Assembly (NCBI RefSeq): GCF_901905185.1
Contig: NZ_CABFMQ020000087.1
Location: forward strand, 1-64,000
DNA length: 64,000 nucleotides
Direction of reading: 5' to 3'
Source of the DNA: Methylocella tundrae
GTDB taxonomy: Bacteria; Pseudomonadota; Alphaproteobacteria; Rhizobiales; Beijerinckiaceae
Shown here: one piece after another, positions 58,015 through 64,000 of the stretch
How positions within the stretch are numbered: the first letter of the stretch is position 1
How the letters are laid out: each line of letters starts with the position of its first letter
Made by a program: the position numbers and the translations under genes
The notes under the pieces: model-generated
The model's database searches: none
The model's input: only the letters and a program-made list of their open reading frames with translations
Told to the model about the DNA's origin: nothing

Positions 58015-59204
58015 CTCAATTCCTTCGCAAGCCGCCGCATGAAGGCGATTCCGGCTTCCATTTGCGCGACCTCGATAAATTCGTCCGGCTGATGGGCCTG
58101 ATCGATCGAGCCCGGCCCGCAGACCACTGTCGGCGCTCCGGCCGCCTGAAACTGCCCCGCTTCCGTCGCGAAAGGCACGCTGATCGTACGATTGGAATGG
58201 GCGAGCTTCAGCGCCAAAGTTTCAGCATGGGAGCCAGGCTCGGGACTGAGGCCTGGAACCTCGACCTCGGAACAGGTTTCGATGAAGGCGTCCTTGGCGT
58301 GCCGCCGCAGTTTCGGCTGCGCGACGCGGGCGATATAGCTTTCGAGATGGGCCAGCGCCAGATTTTGCGGAACATGCGGCAGGCTGCGAAATTCCCAGTC
58401 GAAGGCGCATTCCTTGGCGAGAATGTTGCGCGCCGTGCCGCCATGAATGACGCCGACCTCGATCGTGGAGGCCGGCGGATCAAATCGTCCCGAGGGGTCG
58501 CCCTGAGCCGCGAGCTGGTCGTTGAAGCGATAAAGTTCCGTGACCAGATCGCAGGCAGCCTCGACCGCGTTGGCCCCGAGGTTGGGCTTTGACGAATGCG
58601 CCTCATGCCCATGCACAATGGTGCGATAGGTGACGATCGCCTTATGGGCGTCGGCGACCTGCATCAGCGTCGGCTCGCCGACGAGCACGGCTCCCGGCCG
58701 CGGCAGATCGACGCCGAAGCGCGCAATCGTGTCGAGCGGCCCGCGGCAGGTCGTTTCTTCGTCATAGCTGAGCAAAATGTGGACCGGACGCGACAAAGAG
58801 GCCTGCTGAAACTCTGGGATCATCGCAAGGCAGATTGCGTCGAAACCCTTCATATCGCAGGTGCCGCGGCCAAACAGGCGGCCATTTTCCCGGCGCAGCC
58901 TGAATGGATCGCTGGTCCAGCTCTGGCCTGCGACCGGCACCACATCGGTATGGCCGGATAAAACCACGCCGCCGTCGACCTTCGGCCCGATCGTCAAGAA
59001 AAGCGCCGCCTTGTCGCCAATCTCATTTGGAACCTTGACGTAATCGACGCCGCAATCCTTGAGATAGGCTTCGACAGCCGCGATCAGCGCGAGATTCGAC
59101 TTCGAACTTTCGGTATCGAAGCCAATAAGATGCTCCAGCATCTCGATCGACGCCGCGAGCCGCGCATCGCCGTCGCCGGTTGAGGAAGCATGATGCGAAG
59201 ACAT
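58011..59204 (-). CDS. argE: Acetylornithine deacetylase (ArgE)
   Basis: ArgE removes the acetyl group from N-acetylornithine in arginine synthesis. The 397-residue product is a zinc M20 family enzyme with LSGHTDVVPVAGQSW (metal His and Asp), GRGTCDMKGFDA, SYDEETTCRGPLD (catalytic Glu and Glu ligand), the dimerisation domain with VHGHEAHSSKPNLGANA and the last metal His in QAHQPDEFIEV. The start is the ATG at 59204. The length and motifs are standard. Confidence 0.92.
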   Translation of the reverse strand: MSSHHASSTGDGDARLAASIEMLEHLIGFDTESSKSNLALIAAVEAYLKDCGVDYVKVPNEIGDKAALFLTIGPKVDGGVVLSGHTDVVPVAGQSWTSDPFRLRRENGRLFGRGTCDMKGFDAICLAMIPEFQQASLSRPVHILLSYDEETTCRGPLDTIARFGVDLPRPGAVLVGEPTLMQVADAHKAIVTYRTIVHGHEAHSSKPNLGANAVEAACDLVTELYRFNDQLAAQGDPSGRFDPPASTIEVGVIHGGTARNILAKECAFDWEFRSLPHVPQNLALAHLESYIARVAQPKLRRHAKDAFIETCSEVEVPGLSPEPGSHAETLALKLAHSNRTISVPFATEAGQFQAAGAPTVVCGPGSIDQAHQPDEFIEVAQMEAGIAFMRRLAKELS

Positions 59205-59252
59205 GAAACGGCCGCTCCTTGGTTCATGAAGCGGATCGGGCCCGCGCCCCGC

Positions 59253-59645
59253 TTAATTCAGAACGCGTCGCACGAAAGGGGAATCCAGCGAGAAAACCGG
59301 GATTTCCGCCTCGAAGACAACGCCGTTCTCATCCACCATGCTATAGGCCCCCGTCATGATGCCCGAGGGGGTCGTCAGATTGGAGCCGGACGTATAGCGG
59401 AAGGTTTCCCCAGGCTTCAAAATCGGCTGCTCGCCGACGACTCCGGGTCCCTGCACCTCGGCGAGCTTGCCATTCCCATCGGTGATTTTCCAGTGCCGCG
59501 CCGTGAGTTGCACGGTCTTGTCGCCCTGGTTTGCGATCTCGACCGTGTAGGCCCAGAAGAATGTCGCCTGCTCCGCGTTCGAGCGCTCGGGAATGAACTC
59601 TGGCAGAACGGTGATTTGTATGTCGTGCGTGACGGTGCTGTACAT
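59253..59645 (-). CDS. apaG: ApaG protein
   Basis: ApaG is a small cytoplasmic beta-sandwich protein associated with diadenosine tetraphosphate and magnesium/cobalt homeostasis; its biochemical role is not settled. The 130-residue product shows IQITVLPEF, FWAYTVEIANQGDKTVQL, RHWKITDGNGKLAEVQGPGVVGEQP and YTSGSNLTTPSGIMTGAYSM. It lies between argE and metZ on the same strand, an order common in Hyphomicrobiales. Confidence 0.95.
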   Translation of the reverse strand: MYSTVTHDIQITVLPEFIPERSNAEQATFFWAYTVEIANQGDKTVQLTARHWKITDGNGKLAEVQGPGVVGEQPILKPGETFRYTSGSNLTTPSGIMTGAYSMVDENGVVFEAEIPVFSLDSPFVRRVLN

Positions 59646-59761
59646 GGTCGCGATCTGATCTGCGCTCTCAACGTCCGGGCCGGAAGATTGTGGCGTCGTG
59701 GCAAGCCTAACACAGCTTTCCGGTCAGGAAAACGTCGCCGCGGATCGCGGTTCGCCTCTGC

Positions 59762-60988
59762 CTATTCGGCGGCGAGGCCGCGCCGGTCGAGCGCGCTCAA
59801 CGCCGCCGACAGATCCTCAATCAGATCGTCGGCGTCCTCGAGCCCAACCGAGAGGCGCACGAGCCCTTCGGTCACGCCGAGCCCCGCGCGCGCCTCGGGC
59901 GTCAGCCGCTGATGCGTCGTCGTCGCCGGATGAGTGATGAGGCTCTTGGCGTCGCCAAGGTTGCTCGAGATCTTGATCACCTCGAGCCCTCTCGCGAAGG
60001 CGAAAGCCGCGCGCTTACCGCCGGCGATCTCGAAAGCGACAAGCGTGCCGCCGCCTGACATCTGCTTTTTGACGATGTCGGCATGCGGGTGATCCGAGCG
60101 GCCGGGATAACGGACGAAGCTGACGTGAGGATGGGCGGCAAGAAAATCCGCGATCCGCGCGGCGCTCTGCATCTGCTGCCGCACCCGCAAAGACAAGGTT
60201 TCGAGCGCCTTCAGAAGCACCCAGGCGTTAAAGGGGGACAGCGCCGGGCCAGTCTGGCGCAAGAACTGCTGCAAATCGCCTTCAATCAGGTCTTTGCGGC
60301 CAAGAATGACGCCGCCGAGGCATCGCCCGCCTCCATCGATATGTTTGGTGGCGGAATATACGACGAGATCGGCCCCCAGCGTCAGAGGTTTTTGCAGGAT
60401 CGGCGTCGCAAACACATTGTCGACGACAACCAGCGCGCCATTCTCATGCGCGATAGTGGAGATCGCCGCGATGTCGTAGACGTCGAGACAGGGGTTTGTC
60501 GGGCTCTCCAGAAAGAGAACCTTCGTTTCGGGACGGATCGCGGCGCGCCACTCGTCGAGATTTGCCCCGTCAACCAGGGTCGAGGCGACGCCATAGCGCG
60601 GCAGCAGATCCTCGGCAATGTAGCGGCAGGCCCCAAAAAGCGCCCTGGCCGCAACCACATGATCGCCTGCCTTCACCTGCGACATCAACGAGGCGGTCAC
60701 GGCCGCCATCCCAGTCGCCGTGGCGCGCGCAGCCTCCGCGCCTTCGAGCAGAGCCATGCGCTCCTCGAACATCGCGACCGTCGGATTGCCGTAACGCGAA
60801 TAAACGAAGCCCGGATCGTCGCCCTTGAAGCGCGCCTCGCACGCCTCCATCGAATCAAAGACATAGCCTTGCGTGAGATAAAGCGCCTCGGAGGTCTCGC
60901 CAAAGGGCGAGCGCGTTCCGCCGCCGTGAACGAGCAGCGTCGCAGGGCGCAAGGCTCTGGAGCCGTGTTTCGACAGAGGATCGCCCAT
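59762..60988 (-). CDS. metZ: O-succinylhomoserine sulfhydrylase (MetZ)
   Basis: MetZ converts O-succinylhomoserine (or O-acetylhomoserine) and sulfide directly to homocysteine. The 408-residue PLP enzyme of the Cys/Met metabolism family has VYSRYGNPTVAMFEERMALLEGAE, FLESPTNPCLDVYDI, VDNVFATP, and the PLP lysine in VYSATKHIDGGGRCLGG. A GGAGATGAA ribosome site sets the ATG at 60988. The leader carries two inverted repeats but no SAM-II riboswitch core that I can see. Confidence 0.93.
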   Translation of the reverse strand: MGDPLSKHGSRALRPATLLVHGGGTRSPFGETSEALYLTQGYVFDSMEACEARFKGDDPGFVYSRYGNPTVAMFEERMALLEGAEAARATATGMAAVTASLMSQVKAGDHVVAARALFGACRYIAEDLLPRYGVASTLVDGANLDEWRAAIRPETKVLFLESPTNPCLDVYDIAAISTIAHENGALVVVDNVFATPILQKPLTLGADLVVYSATKHIDGGGRCLGGVILGRKDLIEGDLQQFLRQTGPALSPFNAWVLLKALETLSLRVRQQMQSAARIADFLAAHPHVSFVRYPGRSDHPHADIVKKQMSGGGTLVAFEIAGGKRAAFAFARGLEVIKISSNLGDAKSLITHPATTTHQRLTPEARAGLGVTEGLVRLSVGLEDADDLIEDLSAALSALDRRGLAAE

Positions 60989-61015
60989 TTCATCTCCACG
61001 TCTTGATCTGCAACT

Positions 61016-61067
61016 CGTAATTCAAGGTTGATTACGCGCCTATTTCTTATATCTCAAGCTGCTTGAG
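61016..61067. promoter_or_regulatory. Two inverted repeats in the metZ/dcd divergent region
   Basis: CGTAAT (61016-61021) with ATTACG (61031-61036) has a 9-base spacer, and CTCAAG (61053-61058) with CTTGAG (61062-61067) has a 3-base spacer. Both lie in the 157-base divergent gap. They are small, so either could be operators for a dimeric regulator or chance. Confidence 0.35.
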
Positions 61068-61145
61068 CTCTCCTCTGGCCTCTTGCGCGCCCCTGCGCTC
61101 TAAGGCTTTTCGAGCCCTGCCCTTGGTCCTCGATGCGGGTTTTTA

Positions 61146-62303
61146 ATGCAAACGCCTTTCCCGAAATCGGACCTGGACGACTTCGGCCCTCATTTCGGGT
61201 TGCTCTCGCGTCAGAAGATTGAGCTGATGCTGAGGCGCTCCATCATTCTTCCGCAGGAAGACGTCGAGGAGAGCCAGTTGCAGCCCGCGAGCCTTGATCT
61301 GCGCCTCGGCTCGCGCGCCTACCGGGTCAGAGCAAGCTTTTTGCCCGGCAAAGAGCGCACGGTCATGGATCAGCTGCGCGCGCTTGTGCGCGACGAGGAC
61401 GCGATCAGCCTCGAACATGGCGCCGTTCTCGAGCGCGGCTGCGTCTATGTCATTCCGCTCCTCGAACATCTTAAGCTACCGGACAGCATCTCGGCGCTCG
61501 CCAATCCGAAAAGCTCGACCGGCCGGCTCGATATTTTCACCCGCCTCATCACCGATCGCTCGGAAGTCTTCGACCGCGTCGCGCGCGCCTATGAAGGGCC
61601 GCTTTACGCCGAGGTCTCGCCACGCAGTTTTTCGGTGCGCGTGCGGAAGGGCTCGAAGCTCAATCAAATCCGTTTTCGCCGGCTGAATTCGCAGCAGTTT
61701 GAGATCACTGACTTCAGCATCGGCGATAGGGAGTTGCGCGAGCATCATAAAGACGCGGCCCTTGTTGACGGCGATCTCAATCTTCGCGAGGGGCTGATCG
61801 TACGCGTGGCGCTCAGCGCCAGGGCGCATGGCGACGTCATCGGCTATCGCGCCCAAAAACATGCCGACATTCTCGACGTCGACCGGGTCGGCGCCTATAA
61901 GCTCGACGATTATTGGGACAAGGTTTTCGCCCGCGGCGACAATCGCCTCATTCTCGATCCCGGCGAATTCTATATTCTCGCCTCGCACGAGCGGCTGCAC
62001 ATTCCGCGCGACCTTGCCGCCGAAATGGTGCCGATAGACCCGGCGATGGGCGAATTCCGCGTCCATTACGCCGGATTTTTCGACCCAGGCTTTGGCGCCG
62101 CCCCCGATAAGCGGCCCGGCGCGCGCGCCGTTCTCGAAGTGCGCAGCCACGAGGTGCCCTTCATTCTCGAAGACGGGCAGATCATCGGGCGGCTCGTCTA
62201 TGAGAAAATGGCCGAGCCGCCGCAGATTCTCTATGGCGAAGGCGACGTCTCGAATTACCAGGGCCAGGGCCTGAAGCTTTCGAAGCATTTTGTAATGGGA
62301 TGA
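61146..62303 (+). CDS. dcd: dCTP deaminase, double-length alphaproteobacterial type
   Basis: Dcd deaminates dCTP to dUTP in thymidylate synthesis. Typical bacterial Dcd has about 190 residues; this product has 385 and appears to contain two Dcd-like folds. The N-terminal half (about 18-190) has LQPASLDLRLGSRAYR, the signature ANPKSSTGRLDIFTRLI and YEGPLYAEVSPRSF. The C-terminal half (about 205-385) has ILDPGEFYILASHERLHIP and FFDPGFG. Catalytic residues were identified only in the first half. The position next to metZ is conserved in Hyphomicrobiales. Confidence 0.9.
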   Translation: MQTPFPKSDLDDFGPHFGLLSRQKIELMLRRSIILPQEDVEESQLQPASLDLRLGSRAYRVRASFLPGKERTVMDQLRALVRDEDAISLEHGAVLERGCVYVIPLLEHLKLPDSISALANPKSSTGRLDIFTRLITDRSEVFDRVARAYEGPLYAEVSPRSFSVRVRKGSKLNQIRFRRLNSQQFEITDFSIGDRELREHHKDAALVDGDLNLREGLIVRVALSARAHGDVIGYRAQKHADILDVDRVGAYKLDDYWDKVFARGDNRLILDPGEFYILASHERLHIPRDLAAEMVPIDPAMGEFRVHYAGFFDPGFGAAPDKRPGARAVLEVRSHEVPFILEDGQIIGRLVYEKMAEPPQILYGEGDVSNYQGQGLKLSKHFVMG

Positions 62304-62392
62304 GAGCGAAAGGCGACTAAAAACCCCTGGCTTGATCGAAATGTCGCCAAAAACTTATAATGAAGCAGAGCTCAACAGCTCAAGGAGCATTC

Positions 62393-62965
62393 ATGGCCAG
62401 CGTTCCCCAGGTCTCGACCTATGCGATCGATCGATATCATTTTGTCTCGCAATGGCTGCACTGGATCACCGCGCTTCTCGTCTTGGCGATCTTGCCCATC
62501 GCCTGGGTGATGGTCGTGCTGCCGCACGAAAGCCCGTGGGTCGGAACGCTGGTCATGTTTCACAAATCAATCGGCGTCACGATTTTCGCGCTCATCCTTT
62601 TCCGTATTTTCTGGCGCGCCCTAAACCCCGCTCCGCCGCTGCCCTGGACGCTCGAGCCCTGGGAAGCGATCGCCGCGAAACTCTCGCATGTGCTGCTTTA
62701 CGTCGTTTTCCTCGTCATGCCGGTCAGTGGCTATATTTTGTCCGCGGCGAGCAACCATCCCGTCAATTATTTCAACCTTTTCACTCTGCCGCCTCTGCCT
62801 GAGAACAAGCCCCTGGCGAAGATCGCCGATGCGGTCCATGTCTGGACGCAATGGGCGGTCTACGCGCTCGTCGCCATTCATATTCTCGGGACGGCCTACC
62901 ACATCATCGTCAAGCGGGACGGGGTTCTCGACCGGATGCTGCCAAAGCAGGTTAACGCGGATTAA
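62393..62965 (+). CDS. Cytochrome b561 family protein
   Basis: The 190-residue product has four predicted membrane helices with haem-ligand His residues in [14 protein letters not shown] and [34 protein letters not shown], and [26 protein letters not shown]. The CybB-type diheme cytochrome b561 transfers electrons from quinol to periplasmic partners such as superoxide or other acceptors. An AAGGAG site sets the ATG at 62393. Its end overlaps dapE by 4 bases. Confidence 0.92.
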   Translation: MASVPQVSTYAIDRYHFVSQWLHWITALLVLAILPIAWVMVVLPHESPWVGTLVMFHKSIGVTIFALILFRIFWRALNPAPPLPWTLEPWEAIAAKLSHVLLYVVFLVMPVSGYILSAASNHPVNYFNLFTLPPLPENKPLAKIADAVHVWTQWAVYALVAIHILGTAYHIIVKRDGVLDRMLPKQVNAD

Positions 62966-64000
62966 GGGACGCTACTAAAGTAATCTTCGAGTAAAGTCGC
63001 GTAAATGGCTGTCAGAGTGCGTATATCCTTGACCGGGGCGCACTCGTCAATCATATGCATCGTCGCGCCGGCGAGGCCGAACTCGACAACGGGGCAATAG
63101 GCGCGGATGAAGCGCGCGTCCGACGTGCCGCCGCTCGTCGACAAGGACGGCCGGCGTCCCGTATGCCTTTCAATGGCGGCGCAGACGAGATCGGTGAAGC
63201 GATCGGGCGCCGTGAGGAAAGCCAGCGCGTTGCACGGTTCAAAGCGCATGAGGTAGTCGGCGCCGCGCCTCGCCGCCTCAATTCTTGCGTGAAGCTCGGC
63301 GCTCAGCGTCTCCGGCGTCCAAAGGTCGTTGAACCTGATGTTAAATCTGGCCTGCGCTTCGGCCGGGATGACGTTGAAGGCCGGATTGGCCACATCGACG
63401 CTGACGATTTCAAGGTTCGAGGCGTCGAAATGCGCCGTGCCGGAATCGAGCGGGGCGGCAATCAGCGCCCCGATGAGCCGCACGAGATGCGGGACCGGAT
63501 TGATGGCGCGCTGCGGATAGGCGACATGGCCCTGCCGGCCCTTGACGGTCAAGGTTCCGTTGAGCGAGCCACGCCGTCCGATCTTGATCATCTGGCCCAG
63601 CGCGTCCGGATTGGTCGGCTCCCCAACGAGGCAATGATCGAACCGCTCGCCGCGCTCATACGCCCAGCGCAGCAGCTTTTCGGTTCCATTGATCGCCGGG
63701 CCTTCCTCGTCGCCCGTGATGAGAAGGCTGATTGAGCCCCTGCCCGCTCCGCCCCGTTCCGCGAAAGCGCAGGCGGCGGCGGCGAAGGCTGCGATCGCGC
63801 CTTTCATGTCGGCGACGCCGCGGCCGAAAATCGCACCGTCGGCGAGTTCGGCGCTGAAGGGATCGAAGCGCCAGCTGGCGGCGGCGCCAGGCGGCACGAC
63901 GTCGGTATGGCCCGCAAAAACAAAATGCGGGGAACCCTCGCCAAAGCGCGCGTAAAGATTGGCGACGTCCGGCGTGCCTTCTTGCGAAAAAACAATCGGA
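62962..64000 (-). CDS. dapE: Succinyl-diaminopimelate desuccinylase (DapE), 5' end outside the window
   Basis: DapE hydrolyses N-succinyl-LL-diaminopimelate in the lysine and peptidoglycan pathway. The visible frame of about 345 codons is open to the right edge and begins with [10 protein letters not shown]; the AGHTDVVP motif with metal His and Asp is included, so little more than the first 30-40 residues is missing. Other motifs are [27 protein letters not shown] (catalytic Glu), [32 protein letters not shown] and [14 protein letters not shown]. An internal GTG codon at 63897 could be mistaken for a start. It overlaps the cytochrome b561 stop by 4 bases tail to tail. Confidence 0.94.
   Translation of the reverse strand, partial: PIVFSQEGTPDVANLYARFGEGSPHFVFAGHTDVVPPGAAASWRFDPFSAELADGAIFGRGVADMKGAIAAFAAAACAFAERGGAGRGSISLLITGDEEGPAINGTEKLLRWAYERGERFDHCLVGEPTNPDALGQMIKIGRRGSLNGTLTVKGRQGHVAYPQRAINPVPHLVRLIGALIAAPLDSGTAHFDASNLEIVSVDVANPAFNVIPAEAQARFNIRFNDLWTPETLSAELHARIEAARRGADYLMRFEPCNALAFLTAPDRFTDLVCAAIERHTGRRPSLSTSGGTSDARFIRAYCPVVEFGLAGATMHMIDECAPVKDIRTLTAIYATLLEDYFSSVP

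Noticed and set aside
60989..61145. SAM-II riboswitch before metZ
   Set aside because: The conserved pseudoknot core could not be found by eye on the minus strand.

Overview
The window reads as a GC-rich alphaproteobacterial chromosome segment, most likely order Hyphomicrobiales (Rhizobiales), possibly a Beijerinckiaceae-type organism. The assignment rests on the mix of genes: ccmIEFH with a feuPQ-like two-component pair, pleD-divK next to a DUF3572 gene, rcdA (DUF1465), a Mg-type hemB, a double-length dCTP deaminase beside metZ, a Cys-less ribosomal protein L31, and two copies of a palindromic TTTGACGCATGAT...CCGGAAA repeat of a type common in this order. No phage, transposase, CRISPR or rRNA was seen. 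Nearly everything is chromosomal housekeeping. No C1-metabolism gene is present, so a methylotrophic lifestyle cannot be shown from this window.

Layout. 1-7.7 kb: short degenerate repeats, aat (plus strand), then on the minus strand a PepSY protein, response regulator, sensor kinase and the cytochrome c maturation operon ccmI-E-F-H. 8-14.3 kb: sseA, a conserved small protein, glnB-glnA behind a good sigma-54 promoter, and parE. 14.8-19.7 kb: pleD and divK (cell-cycle signalling), DUF3572, a glutathionyl-hydroquinone reductase, hemB and a small exported Cys-rich peptide. 19.9-27 kb: dnaB, radA, cvpA, purF, an SDR and an exported chorismate-lyase-like protein.

27.2-35.1 kb is the least ordinary part. 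It is a carbohydrate cassette with a GH3 beta-glucosidase facing an SbmA/YddA-like ABC half-transporter, a PF10091 (GH144-like) glucanase, a GH15 glucoamylase-like enzyme and a LysR regulator. None of the three hydrolases shows a signal peptide, and the transporter's nucleotide-binding domain is degenerate at several motifs. It may process a glucan inside the cell, which is inference.

35.2-48.2 kb: DUF3422, a CPA2 antiporter, an ECF sigma/anti-sigma pair, xseA, trxC, murI, an MFS transporter, trmJ, pdxY and a divergent GlxA-type regulator/HD-domain hydrolase pair. 48.3-64 kb: tRNA-Leu(CAA), two poorly characterised envelope proteins, purA, rpmE with a coupled DUF985 cupin, rcdA, a GT-A-like glycosyltransferase, an 818-bp gene-poor gap, a 3-hydroxybutyryl-CoA dehydrogenase, an HNH nuclease, argE, apaG, metZ, dcd, cytochrome b561 and the 3' part of dapE, which is cut by the window edge.
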